A stretch of 64,000 nt of DNA from Lutibacter sp. A80 (GTDB taxonomy: Bacteria > Bacteroidota > Bacteroidia > Flavobacteriales > Flavobacteriaceae): contig NZ_CP092480.1 of the NCBI RefSeq assembly GCF_022429645.1, positions 2,338,501 to 2,402,500 on the forward strand, given 5' to 3'. Shown one piece after another: positions 8,870-17,696 of the stretch. The stretch's first letter is position 1. Each line of letters starts with the position of its first letter. The translations under genes were made by a program, and so were the position numbers. The notes beneath the pieces are model-generated. The model searched no databases, was not told the DNA's origin, and saw nothing but the letters and a program-made list of their open reading frames with translations.

Positions 8870-10771
8870 ATGAGTGACGCTATTAAGCATGAATGTGGAA
8901 TTGCAATGGTTAGATTGCTAAAACCACTACAGTACTATAAAGATAAATATGGTTCTGCTTTTTATGGTTTAAATAAAATGTATTTGTTAATGGAAAAACA
9001 GCACAATCGCGGTCAAGATGGTGCTGGTATAGCAAGTATAAAATTTAATGTAGCCCCTGGAACACGCTATATTAGTCGAGTACGCTCAAATGCCGATGCC
9101 CCAATACAAGATGTTTTTGCCCAAATTAACAACCGTTTAAATAATTTAAACGAACAATTTCCCGATAAAATTGACGATGTACAATGGCAACTTAATAATG
9201 CACCTCATATAGGAAATTTATTTTTAGGCCATGTACGTTATGGAACTTTTGGAAAAAATAGTATTGAAGCTGTACACCCTTTTTTGCGCCAAAGCAACTG
9301 GATGCATAAAAGTTTAATTGTAGCTGGTAACTTTAATATGACTAACTCTCAACGTTTATTCGACGACTTAGTTGAAATTGGTCAACATCCAAAAGAAAAA
9401 ACAGATACCGTTACTGTAATGGAAAAAATCGGTCATTTTATTGATGATGAGGTTGCCAAATTATATCAAAAATTAAAAAAAGAAAAAAACATATCAAAAA
9501 AAGAAGCCTCTCCTTTAATTGAAAAACGAATTAATATTAAAAAAATATTAAAACGCTCTGCAAAAAATTGGGATGGTGGTTATACAATGGCTGGTTTATT
9601 AGGACATGGTGATGCCTTTGTTTTACGTGATCCTGCCGGAATTAGACCTGCATTTTATTATAAAGATGATGAAATTGTTGTTGTAGCTTCTGAAAGACCC
9701 GTAATACAAACCGTTTTTAACACCGCTATTAACGATGTTAAAGAATTAGAACCTGGACACGCATTAATAATTAAACGCGATGGTGAAGTAACCGTAAATC
9801 AAATTAGAAAACCTTTACCTCAAAAATCATGCTCTTTTGAACGAATTTATTTTTCAAGAGGAAGTGATGCCGATATTTATACTGAAAGAAAAAAATTAGG
9901 AAAATTAGTATTTCCAAAAATTTTAGAAAAAATAAATAACGATATAAAAAACACCGTTTTTTCATACATACCAAACACTGCAGAAACTTCATTTTACGGA
10001 ATGCGAGAAGCAGCTGAAGATTTTTTAAATCAACAAAAAACCGACGCTATTTTACATGGTCAACGCAACTTATCTGCCGAAAAAGTAAAAGAAATTTTAG
10101 CTGAAAGACCACGTGTAGAAAAACTTGCAATAAAAGATGCTAAACTTAGAACCTTTATTGCCGATGACAATAGTAGAGACGATTTAGTTGCCCATGTTTA
10201 CGATGTTACGTATGGTATTGTTAAACCAGATGATAACTTAGTAATTATTGACGATAGTATTGTACGTGGAACTACGCTAAAGAAAAGTATTATTAAAATT
10301 TTAGATAGATTAAATCCTAAAAAAATAATTATAGTTTCTTCGGCTCCACAAATTCGTTACCCAGATTGCTATGGTATTGATATGGCAAGAATGGGCGATT
10401 TTATTGCTTTTAGAGCTGCTTTAGAATTATTAAAAGAAACCAACAACTATAATTTAGTTGAAGAAGTTTATAAGAAATGTAAAGCGCAACAACCATTAGA
10501 AGATACAGAAATTGTAAATGCAGTTAAAGAAATTTATGATGTGTTTACAAATGAACAAATCTCTAATAAAATTGCTGAAATGCTAAAAACAAAAGAAATA
10601 AAAGCAGACGTTGAAATTATTTATCAATCTGTCGAAAATTTACATGTTGCCTGTCCAAATCACTTAGGTGATTGGTATTTTACTGGAGACTACCCTACTC
10701 CTGGTGGAAACAGAGTTGTAAATAATTCATTTATTAACTTCTACGAAGGAAACAACAAAAGGGCCTACTAA
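8870..10771 (+). CDS. purF: amidophosphoribosyltransferase, long Bacteroidota form
   Basis: The 633-residue enzyme would catalyse the first committed step of purine synthesis (PRPP plus glutamine to 5-phosphoribosylamine). The class II glutaminase nucleophile is the Cys of HECGIAMVR (residue 9), with HNRGQDGAG and LGHVRYGTFG following. The phosphoribosyltransferase PRPP loop is VIIDDSIVRGTTLKKS near residue 470. It is over 100 residues longer than enterobacterial PurF, with extra sequence in the middle and at the C-terminus, as usual for this Bacteroidota branch. It has its own terminator. purD is found elsewhere in the window (21.7 kb), so purine genes are scattered. Confidence 0.93.
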   Translation: MSDAIKHECGIAMVRLLKPLQYYKDKYGSAFYGLNKMYLLMEKQHNRGQDGAGIASIKFNVAPGTRYISRVRSNADAPIQDVFAQINNRLNNLNEQFPDKIDDVQWQLNNAPHIGNLFLGHVRYGTFGKNSIEAVHPFLRQSNWMHKSLIVAGNFNMTNSQRLFDDLVEIGQHPKEKTDTVTVMEKIGHFIDDEVAKLYQKLKKEKNISKKEASPLIEKRINIKKILKRSAKNWDGGYTMAGLLGHGDAFVLRDPAGIRPAFYYKDDEIVVVASERPVIQTVFNTAINDVKELEPGHALIIKRDGEVTVNQIRKPLPQKSCSFERIYFSRGSDADIYTERKKLGKLVFPKILEKINNDIKNTVFSYIPNTAETSFYGMREAAEDFLNQQKTDAILHGQRNLSAEKVKEILAERPRVEKLAIKDAKLRTFIADDNSRDDLVAHVYDVTYGIVKPDDNLVIIDDSIVRGTTLKKSIIKILDRLNPKKIIIVSSAPQIRYPDCYGIDMARMGDFIAFRAALELLKETNNYNLVEEVYKKCKAQQPLEDTEIVNAVKEIYDVFTNEQISNKIAEMLKTKEIKADVEIIYQSVENLHVACPNHLGDWYFTGDYPTPGGNRVVNNSFINFYEGNNKRAY

Positions 10772-10780
10772 AAAAACTGC

Positions 10781-10836
10781 AAATGCTTACAGGCTTATCC
10801 TTACTAAACAAAAAAGGATTGTCTGTAAGCATTTTT
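10781..10836 (+). terminator. long hairpin terminator after purF
   Basis: AAATGCTTACAG pairs with CTGTAAGCATTT across a loop that can itself pair (TATCC with GGAT), and ends in TTTTT. The start is 10 bp after the purF stop codon. Confidence 0.75.
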
Positions 10837-11094
10837 CAATTACCTTAACTAACTTTATTCCTTCTTTTTATATTATCAATACTCAAAAAAGAGCCTAAAT
10901 ATCTAGTTTAAATTATACAATTAAAACAGCTCTTCTTTTTTAAAAAGCATTCCCAATCTTAATCTTTTTAGATTTATTTAACATATTATTGAATATAAAT
11001 TAATGTATCTTTGTACAATTGTATCTAGTTAAAAAACATAAGTATATTAGCTGGTTTTAAACACAATAATTGCTTTAAAAAATTTAAAAAAAGA
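10837..11094. other. intergenic region upstream of the MBL hydrolase gene
   Basis: This is the remainder of a 323-bp gap after purF. It is AT-rich and non-coding on both strands as far as can be seen, and holds a promoter -7 box near 11006. Nothing else was recognised. Confidence 0.5.
11006..11013 (+). promoter_or_regulatory. Bacteroidota -7 box (TATCTTTG) for the MBL/subtilase unit
   Basis: TATCTTTG fits TAnnTTTG exactly and lies 82 bp before the ATG at 11095. A TTG at 10989-10991 is 14 bp upstream, shorter than the usual 17 or so spacing. The palindrome tacaattgta (11014-11023) follows directly and would overlap the transcription start, a typical operator position. Confidence 0.5.
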
Positions 11095-11955
11095 ATGACA
11101 ATTTACCCAATCGAAACAGGAAACTTCAAATTAGATGGAGGCGCTATGTTTGGGGTAGTACCTAAAACTTTATGGCAAAGAACAAACCCAGCAGATAAAA
11201 ATAATTTAATAGACATGAGTATGCGAAGCATGCTTATTGAAGATGGTAATAGACTCATTTTAATCGACACTGGAACTGGTAACAAACAATCCGATAAGTT
11301 TTTTGGTTATTATTATTTTTTTGGAGATTTTTCTTTAGATACTTCATTAGCAAAACACGGTTTTCATAGAGATGATATCACAGATGTATTTTTAACACAT
11401 CTACATTTCGATCACTGTGGTGGTGCTATTCAATGGAATAAAGATAGAACTGGATACGAACCAGCTTTTAAAAACGCAAAATTTTGGTCTAACAAAAACC
11501 ATTGGCAATGGGCAATTAAACCAAATGTTCGAGAAAAAGCTTCATTTTTAAAAGAAAACATCAATCCAATAGAATCTAGCGGACAATTAAATTTTATAAA
11601 TCTTCCTGAAAGTGATTTTGCAACCAATACCGAACTTGGTTTCGATATTTTATTTGCAGACGGACATACCGAAAAACAAATGATTCCGCATATTCAATAC
11701 AAAGGAAAAACACTTGTTTTTATGGCAGATCTTTTACCAACCGTAGGACACATTCCTTTACCATATGTAATGGGGTATGATACCAGACCACTACTAACAA
11801 TGGATGAAAAAGCTAAATTTTTAAATAAAGCTGCCGATAATAATTATTTCTTATTCTTAGAACATGATGCAACTAACGAAATCTGCACCCTAAAACAAAC
11901 CGAAAAAGGGGTACGATTAAACCAAACATATAAATTTAACCAAGTATTTAATTAA
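11095..11955 (+). CDS. MBL-fold metallo-hydrolase
   Basis: The 286-residue protein has the zinc-binding HxHxDH motif in FLTHLHFDHCGGA (about residues 100-112), preceded by LILIDTGTGN. Later it has DILFADGHTEKQMIPHI and a C-terminal FLFLEHDA, which supply the remaining metal ligands. This layout resembles the lactonase-like (AiiA/quorum-quenching) and glyoxalase II-like branches, but the substrate is not determined by these motifs. There is no signal peptide, so it is probably cytoplasmic. The subtilase gene starts 8 bp after its stop, so the two are probably cotranscribed. Confidence 0.88.
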   Translation: MTIYPIETGNFKLDGGAMFGVVPKTLWQRTNPADKNNLIDMSMRSMLIEDGNRLILIDTGTGNKQSDKFFGYYYFFGDFSLDTSLAKHGFHRDDITDVFLTHLHFDHCGGAIQWNKDRTGYEPAFKNAKFWSNKNHWQWAIKPNVREKASFLKENINPIESSGQLNFINLPESDFATNTELGFDILFADGHTEKQMIPHIQYKGKTLVFMADLLPTVGHIPLPYVMGYDTRPLLTMDEKAKFLNKAADNNYFLFLEHDATNEICTLKQTEKGVRLNQTYKFNQVFN

Positions 11956-11963
11956 AATAGTAA

Positions 11964-13610
11964 ATGAAAATGAGAATTTTAAAACCAATGTACGTAATGG
12001 CAATTGCAGCTGTTACATTAACTAGTTGTAGTTCTGTAAAAAACATGACAGTACCAACTATGGATACAGCCGTTTCAATGGCTGAAAAACAAGGAGTTGT
12101 AAGTGATGAACAATTTAAACATTGGGCACATGCAGATCTAGAAACAGATACCATTCCTGGTATGAGCGTAGATAAAGCTTATGATTTTTTAGAAGGAAAA
12201 GAAGGTGAAACAGTTATTGTAGCTGTTATAGATTCAGGTATTGATATTGAACACGAAGATTTAAAAGACGTACTTTGGACAAACCCAAAAGAAATTCCAG
12301 GTAATAATATTGACGATGATAAAAATGGTTATGTAGACGATGTATATGGATGGAACTTTTTAGGTGGTGATGGTGTTGCAGCTCCAGAACAATTAGAACT
12401 TACACGTCTTGTTGCTGAATTAAACACTCGTTTTGAAGGTAAAACTGCTGATGATATTTCTGATAAAGACAAAGCTGATTTTGAAAAATACCAAGAGTAT
12501 TTAGAAGCATACACAAAAGCATCAGAAAAGCATTTTGCTACTATGGATCGTTTAGCTCAAATTGAAGGAGTTATTACCTCTGTAAAAGAATATATTGGAA
12601 AAGAAACTCTTACTTTAGAAGATTTAAAAGCTGTTGAAACAGACGATTTATCGATAAAAGGTCAAGTAAATGGATTAATCGGAATGTTTAGTAACGGTTT
12701 TGATGAAGCTTCTTTTAACGACTACTACGATGGTTTAAAAGTAAATAAAAACTACGATTTTGAATACGATGGTAGAGCTATTGTTGGAGATGACCCAGAA
12801 GATATTAAAGATGTAAATTACGGTAACGGAAATGTTATTGGATCTAAAGATGTTGAATCTCATGGAACACACGTTTCTGGTATTATTTTAGCTTCTCGTA
12901 CAAATGGACTTGGTATGCGTGGTGTTGCTCACAATGCAAAATTAATGTCTGTTAGAGCTGTGCCAGACGGTGATGAACGCGATAAAGATGTTGCTTTAGC
13001 AATTAGATACGCTGTAGATAATGGTGCAAAAGTAGTAAATATGAGTTTTGGAAAAAGTTACTCTCCAAACAAAGAATGGGTTATTGACGCAATTAAATAT
13101 GCTGAAAAACATGATGTTTTATTAGTGCATGCTGCTGGTAACTCAAGTGAAGATATAGATGTAAGCGATAACTGGCCAAACGATTCTTTCGATAAGGTTA
13201 ATGAAGTTGCTGACAATGTATTAACTGTTGGTGCAATGAGTATAAATAACAATGAAAATTTACCAGCAACATTTACAAATTACGGTCAAAAAAACGTAGA
13301 TGTATTTGCTCCTGGTGTTCAAATCTACTCTACAATACCTAAAAATGAATATGCTAAATTTAGCGGTACATCAATGGCTTCTCCAGAAGTTGCAGGTGTA
13401 GCTACATTAGTTAGATCTTATTACCCAGAATTATCTGCAAGTCAGGTAAAACATATAATTATGAATTCTGGAACTAAATTAAATCTTGATGTTTTAGTAC
13501 CAGGAAAAAAAGGAGAGAAAGCTAATTTCTCAAACTTATCTATTTCAGGTAAAGTTGCAAATGCATACAATGCTTTAGTGTTAGCTGATAAAATGGTAAA
13601 CGGAAAGTAA
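11964..13610 (+). CDS. S8 subtilisin-like lipoprotein peptidase
   Basis: The 548-residue protein starts with a lipoprotein signal (lipobox LTSC, Cys at residue 22). The catalytic triad is visible: Asp90 in AVIDSGID, His300 in SHGTHVSG and Ser470 in FSGTSMASPEV. About 210 residues separate Asp and His, far more than in subtilisin, so a large acidic insertion (about residues 130-285) sits in the catalytic domain. It is likely anchored to a membrane facing the periplasm or surface. It lies 8 bp behind the MBL hydrolase and is followed by a strong terminator. Confidence 0.92.
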   Translation: MKMRILKPMYVMAIAAVTLTSCSSVKNMTVPTMDTAVSMAEKQGVVSDEQFKHWAHADLETDTIPGMSVDKAYDFLEGKEGETVIVAVIDSGIDIEHEDLKDVLWTNPKEIPGNNIDDDKNGYVDDVYGWNFLGGDGVAAPEQLELTRLVAELNTRFEGKTADDISDKDKADFEKYQEYLEAYTKASEKHFATMDRLAQIEGVITSVKEYIGKETLTLEDLKAVETDDLSIKGQVNGLIGMFSNGFDEASFNDYYDGLKVNKNYDFEYDGRAIVGDDPEDIKDVNYGNGNVIGSKDVESHGTHVSGIILASRTNGLGMRGVAHNAKLMSVRAVPDGDERDKDVALAIRYAVDNGAKVVNMSFGKSYSPNKEWVIDAIKYAEKHDVLLVHAAGNSSEDIDVSDNWPNDSFDKVNEVADNVLTVGAMSINNNENLPATFTNYGQKNVDVFAPGVQIYSTIPKNEYAKFSGTSMASPEVAGVATLVRSYYPELSASQVKHIIMNSGTKLNLDVLVPGKKGEKANFSNLSISGKVANAYNALVLADKMVNGK

Positions 13611-13631
13611 TAAAATTATAATATTCTGTTA

Positions 13632-13664
13632 AAAAAGCACATTCTTTTAGAATGTGCTTTTTTG
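13632..13664 (+). terminator. intrinsic terminator after the subtilase gene
   Basis: AAAGCACATTCT-TTT-AGAATGTGCTTT is a perfect 12-bp stem with a 3-nt loop and a T run, 21 bp after the stop codon. Confidence 0.88.
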
Positions 13665-13712
13665 TTTTATATACTTATGTCTATATTGCCATTTAATTAA
13701 ATTACTACACAC

Positions 13713-15548
13713 ATGAAAAAATTATTAAGTCTACTATTTTTTGTTACCTCCCCACTACTTTTTTCACAAAACAGCACCTCATATTGGCAACAACATGCCT
13801 CATATACAATGGATGTTGATGTAGATGTTGAAAATTATCAATACAAAGGAACACAAAAACTAGTGTACACCAATAATTCACCAAACACATTAAGTCAGGT
13901 TTTTTATCATTTATATTACAATGCTTTTCAACCAAACAGTGAAATGGATGCTCGCTTACAATCTATTGTGGATCCAGATAGAAGAATGGTAACTAATATT
14001 GGAACCAAAGAAAACCCTATTTATGAAAGTAGAATAGCAAAACTTAAACCTAATGAAATCGGCTATTTAAAAGTACTTTCGTTAAAACAAGATGGAGAAA
14101 ATATTAATTATAAAAACGAAGGAACAGTTTTAGAAGTTACTTTAAATAAAGCCATTAAACCTGGTGAAAAAGTTACTTTTGATATGACCTTTGAAGGACA
14201 AGTTCCTGTAATGATTAGAAGAGCTGGAAGAAACAATGAAGATGGCGTTGCACTTTCTATGGCACAATGGTACCCTAAAATGGCTGAATACGATTTTGAA
14301 GGCTGGCATGCCGATGCGTATATTGCTCGTGAATTTCATGGAGTTTGGGGCGATTTTGATGTAACACTTCATATAGACAGAAACTATACAGTTGGTGGTA
14401 CTGGATACCTTCAAAATCCACAAGAAATTGGACATGGATATGAAGACAAAACAAAACCATTAACTATAAAAAAAGGCAAAAAACTATCTTGGCATTTTAT
14501 TGCTCCAAAAGTACACGACTTTACCTGGGCAGCTGATCCAGAATTTACACACGACATTTTAAAAAGTAAAAGTGGTACAAGCCTACATTTTTTATATAAA
14601 AACGATAAAAAATATGCAAAATCTTGGAAAGAAGCACAAGCTCTAACCGAAAAAGCACTTGATTATTTTAATGAAAACATAGGCCCTTACCCTTGGAAAC
14701 AATATTCAGTTATTCAAGGTGGTGATGGTGGAATGGAATATGCTATGTGTACCTTAATTTCTGGAGGGGAAACCCTTGGAAGTATTATTGGAACCGTGTA
14801 TCACGAGTTAGCCCATGCTTGGTTTCAGCATTTATTAGCTACAAACGAAAGCAAACATTCTTGGATGGATGAAGGTTTTACAACTTATATTTCAACATTA
14901 GCTTCTAATAAATTCATTAAAAATGGAGATGATAAACCAAATTCTGATAGTTACAGACGTTATTTTTATTTAGTAAATGCTGAAATTGAAGAACCTCTAA
15001 CAACTCATGCAGATAGATATCATACAAATACTGCCTTTAGCACTGCTAGCTATACAAAAGGAAGTATGTTTTTAACTCAGTTAAACTATATTATTGGTGA
15101 AGAAAATGTAAAAAAATCATTAAAAAAATACTATGAAGATTTTAAATTTAAACACCCTACACCTAACGATTATATAAGAATTGCAGAAAAAGTATCTGGA
15201 ATACAATTAGGTTGGTATTTAAATGAATGGACACAAACTTTACATACTATAGATTATGCTATTGCTAAAATTGAAAACACTAATATAACCTTAGCTAGAG
15301 TTGGTAAAATACCAATGCCAATAGATGTAAAAGTTACCTATAAAGATGGAAGTTCTGAAGATTTTTACATTCCGTTAAGTATGATGCGTGGAGAAAAACC
15401 TACATCGGCAACACTATTAAAAGATTGGGCTTGGGCAAAACCAAAATATACTTTTTCAACTTCAAAAGAAATTAAAAAAGTTGAAATTGACACTTCTACT
15501 TTAATGGCTGATATAAATAGAGAAAATAATATTTTTATTGTAGAGTAA
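13713..15548 (+). CDS. M1-family metallopeptidase (aminopeptidase N-like)
   Basis: The 611-residue protein has a signal peptide (MKKLLSLLFFVTSPLLFSQ), so it acts outside the cytoplasm. The N-terminal beta domain (about residues 25-270) is followed by the catalytic domain with GGMEYAM (exopeptidase motif), HELAH at residues 364-368 and the third zinc ligand Glu387 in WMDEGFTTY. A C-terminal beta region follows. No T9SS sorting domain is seen, so it is probably periplasmic. It is flanked by terminators on both sides and is likely monocistronic. Confidence 0.93.
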   Translation: MKKLLSLLFFVTSPLLFSQNSTSYWQQHASYTMDVDVDVENYQYKGTQKLVYTNNSPNTLSQVFYHLYYNAFQPNSEMDARLQSIVDPDRRMVTNIGTKENPIYESRIAKLKPNEIGYLKVLSLKQDGENINYKNEGTVLEVTLNKAIKPGEKVTFDMTFEGQVPVMIRRAGRNNEDGVALSMAQWYPKMAEYDFEGWHADAYIAREFHGVWGDFDVTLHIDRNYTVGGTGYLQNPQEIGHGYEDKTKPLTIKKGKKLSWHFIAPKVHDFTWAADPEFTHDILKSKSGTSLHFLYKNDKKYAKSWKEAQALTEKALDYFNENIGPYPWKQYSVIQGGDGGMEYAMCTLISGGETLGSIIGTVYHELAHAWFQHLLATNESKHSWMDEGFTTYISTLASNKFIKNGDDKPNSDSYRRYFYLVNAEIEEPLTTHADRYHTNTAFSTASYTKGSMFLTQLNYIIGEENVKKSLKKYYEDFKFKHPTPNDYIRIAEKVSGIQLGWYLNEWTQTLHTIDYAIAKIENTNITLARVGKIPMPIDVKVTYKDGSSEDFYIPLSMMRGEKPTSATLLKDWAWAKPKYTFSTSKEIKKVEIDTSTLMADINRENNIFIVE

Positions 15549-15567
15549 TACGTTTCTAATTTATTTT

Positions 15568-15601
15568 AAAATGCCTTTAAACTACAGTTTAAAGGCATTT
15601 T
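15568..15601. terminator. bidirectional hairpin between convergent genes
   Basis: AAAATGCCTTTAAACT-AC-AGTTTAAAGGCATTTT is a perfect 16-bp stem with A and T runs on either side. It lies between the M1 peptidase gene (plus) and ywbE (minus) and can serve both. Confidence 0.85.
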
Positions 15602-15622
15602 ATGTTTCATTAAATAGATTGT

Positions 15623-15832
15623 TTAAGTTAACACCCATTTAACCCGTCCTACTTCTCCTGTTTCAAGCTGTACTTTTATTCCATGCGGATGCTTTGACGA
15701 GTTTGTTAAAATCCGTTTTACAGTTCCTTCGGTTAATTCTCCACTACGTTGATGATGCTTTTGTACAATTTCTACATCACTCCCTATTTTTATATTGCTT
15801 CTAATACTACCGGTAATTTTATCAGACCCCAT
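15623..15832 (-). CDS. YwbE family protein
   Basis: This 69-residue protein matches the small YwbE family along its whole length (GSIRSNIKIGSDVEIVQK, then SGELTEGTVKRILT and GEVGRVKWVL). The family looks like a single beta-barrel KOW/SH3-like fold; no function is established. It starts 21 bp after the stop of the exonuclease gene on the same strand, so the two may be cotranscribed. Confidence 0.88.
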   Translation of the reverse strand: MGSDKITGSIRSNIKIGSDVEIVQKHHQRSGELTEGTVKRILTNSSKHPHGIKVQLETGEVGRVKWVLT

Positions 15833-15853
15833 AAATTTTTATTTGTTTTTAAA

Positions 15854-16570
15854 TTATACATGCACAATATTAACAGGCTCTATTAAAGGTTCATTATTAA
15901 AACGAAGCAATAATTGAGCTACTGCAATAGTATCTTTTTCGCAATAAGTTACAATACGTTTTATGTTTTTTTCTTTATAATAAACACTCCCTACTTCACC
16001 TCCACTAATATCATCTTTGGGTGATGGAATATTTAATATTGATGTTAATAATTTTAATGAAGTATAATGCTTATAATCACCAAATTTCCATAACTCTAAG
16101 GTATCTAAATGTGGAATTTCCCAAGGTTTCTTACCAAATAAATTTAACTTTTCTGGTAATTCAATTTGATGAATTATCATACGACGCGCAATATACGGAA
16201 AGTCAAATTCTTTTCCATTATGTGCACATAACACATGTACTGCTTTATTAAAATGTAGGTTAATTAATTTTTTAAAATCTTTTAAAATTTGTACTTCATC
16301 ACCAAAAAACGAAGTAACTCTAAATTCACGATCTTTTGTTTTAAAATTGGCAAAATACCCTACCGAAATACACACTATTTTACCAAATTCAGCCCAAATC
16401 CCTGCTCTATCATAAAATTCTTCAGGTGTAAATTCTTCTTTACGTTGGTACTGTGTTTTTGAAGCAAACAGCTCTTGCTTTTCTTCAGATAAATCTGAAT
16501 AAAACTCTGTTTCTGGAACTGTTTCAATATCTAGAAATAGAATATTTTCAAAATTAATTTTAGTATTCAT
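15854..16570 (-). CDS. DEDDy-type 3'-5' exonuclease (PolB exonuclease-like)
   Basis: The 238-residue protein carries the exonuclease motifs in order: Exo I FLDIETVPE (residues 12-20), Exo II CAHNGKEFDFPYIARR (about 114-129) and Exo III YCEKDTIAVAQ (about 211-221), where the Tyr places it in the DEDDy group. There is no polymerase domain. It is probably a nuclease for repair or RNA/DNA trimming. It precedes ywbE by 21 bp. Confidence 0.88.
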   Translation of the reverse strand: MNTKINFENILFLDIETVPETEFYSDLSEEKQELFASKTQYQRKEEFTPEEFYDRAGIWAEFGKIVCISVGYFANFKTKDREFRVTSFFGDEVQILKDFKKLINLHFNKAVHVLCAHNGKEFDFPYIARRMIIHQIELPEKLNLFGKKPWEIPHLDTLELWKFGDYKHYTSLKLLTSILNIPSPKDDISGGEVGSVYYKEKNIKRIVTYCEKDTIAVAQLLLRFNNEPLIEPVNIVHV

Positions 16571-16597
16571 AGCTTTTTTTTATATAAATATAACAAA

Positions 16598-16630
16598 AAA
16601 AATCATTCCTAAAATTGGAATGATTTTTTA
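16598..16630 (-). terminator. intrinsic terminator after the T9SS cargo gene
   Basis: A hairpin with stem AATCATTCC/GGAATGATT and A/T runs on both sides lies 22 bp downstream of the stop of the minus-strand gene ending at 16652. Confidence 0.75.
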
Positions 16631-16651
16631 CATAATATATTTTATTAGCTA

Positions 16652-17401
16652 TTAATTAATCAAAACTTTTCTAACTGAAACTTTATCATCTTCCTCAACT
16701 TGAACTAAATACAATCCTGTACTTAAATTCTCTACATTGATTAGTTCGTTAGCTTTAACTGCTTTATTATAAACCACACTTCCCAAAATTGAATAAATAA
16801 CAACATTTTTATTTAATGAATTTTTAGTAGAAATTGAAATTCTACCATCCTTAACTGGGTTTGGATATATATTAAAACCTTCTATTTGATCTTTTACAAC
16901 TGAAAGTGACTTACTTGAATTTTCAGCTCCTGGAGTAGGTCCTGAAGGTATCCATCCTGTAGCTGTTTTTTGAAGAGATACTTCTCCACTTGTACTCCCG
17001 ATATTATCAACCTTGTTAAAATTAATTATATCTCCAAAACTTACGGACTCTAACTCTACTAAAGTTTTTCCCTTACCCTCATACAAGATAGCAACACCAC
17101 CATTAGCATCAAATTTTTCATCAGCATCAAAATTTTCATCGTCAATAATAAGAAATTCCCCTTCTTTAAGAGTTCCTTTTAAATATATACGTTTTATTTC
17201 TTCTGCATCGCTATTATATAAAGCTAAAATCAAATTATTTAATGGAACACTTGCTTTTCCATTTCCTGTAGACACAGATAATTCAATAAATGGATTACTA
17301 CCTGTATAATTAATCTCGGATAAAAAAACAGTCTTTTCGTTTCCACCAAAAGTCGAAACAGACACGAATAAAAAAGCAACTAAAATGTAAAATGTTTTCA
17401 T
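16652..17401 (-). CDS. T9SS type A sorting-domain protein, lamin-tail-like
   Basis: The roughly 249-residue secreted protein has a signal peptide (MKTFYILVAFLFVSVSTFG). A beta domain follows, with FLSEINYTGSNPFIELS and LALYNSD motifs resembling lamin-tail domains, then a type A T9SS C-terminal domain starting near YPNPVKDGRISIS and ending GLYLVQVEEDDKVSVRKVLI. The C-terminal domain directs export and is usually cleaved at the surface. I chose the ATG at 17401 over the one at 17413 because the signal peptide begins there. A CATCTTTG box (minus strand, 17427-17434), one base off consensus, lies 26 bp upstream. Its linker and sorting domain strongly resemble those of the next gene. Confidence 0.85.
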   Translation of the reverse strand: MKTFYILVAFLFVSVSTFGGNEKTVFLSEINYTGSNPFIELSVSTGNGKASVPLNNLILALYNSDAEEIKRIYLKGTLKEGEFLIIDDENFDADEKFDANGGVAILYEGKGKTLVELESVSFGDIINFNKVDNIGSTSGEVSLQKTATGWIPSGPTPGAENSSKSLSVVKDQIEGFNIYPNPVKDGRISISTKNSLNKNVVIYSILGSVVYNKAVKANELINVENLSTGLYLVQVEEDDKVSVRKVLIN

Positions 17402-17696
17402 GGGGATGAACAATTTATTTCTACTACAAAGATGGAGCTTTAAGACGTTGCTTAACGTATTTACTCCTCTAACTTAGCCACTTGCAGTATTAACTAAACA
17501 AATGGTTTGTTTTAACCAATAAATAGAAATTAAATTCACCCACTTAAGTAAGGTTTTCCCCTACTTTTGTGGTTAATAGGATAAGATTTCATATAAAAAA
17601 CGCCTAAAAACAGACATTTAACACTCTAATTTTCAAAGCGATTGATTAATTATAGACATGCTAATTAGGTTTGTAATTTGTTATGATAAATTCTAA
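17402..17696. other. intergenic region between two T9SS cargo genes
   Basis: This 295-bp gap contains the probable -7 box for the downstream gene (17427-17434, minus strand). The rest is AT-rich; no coding sequence was seen. Confidence 0.4.
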
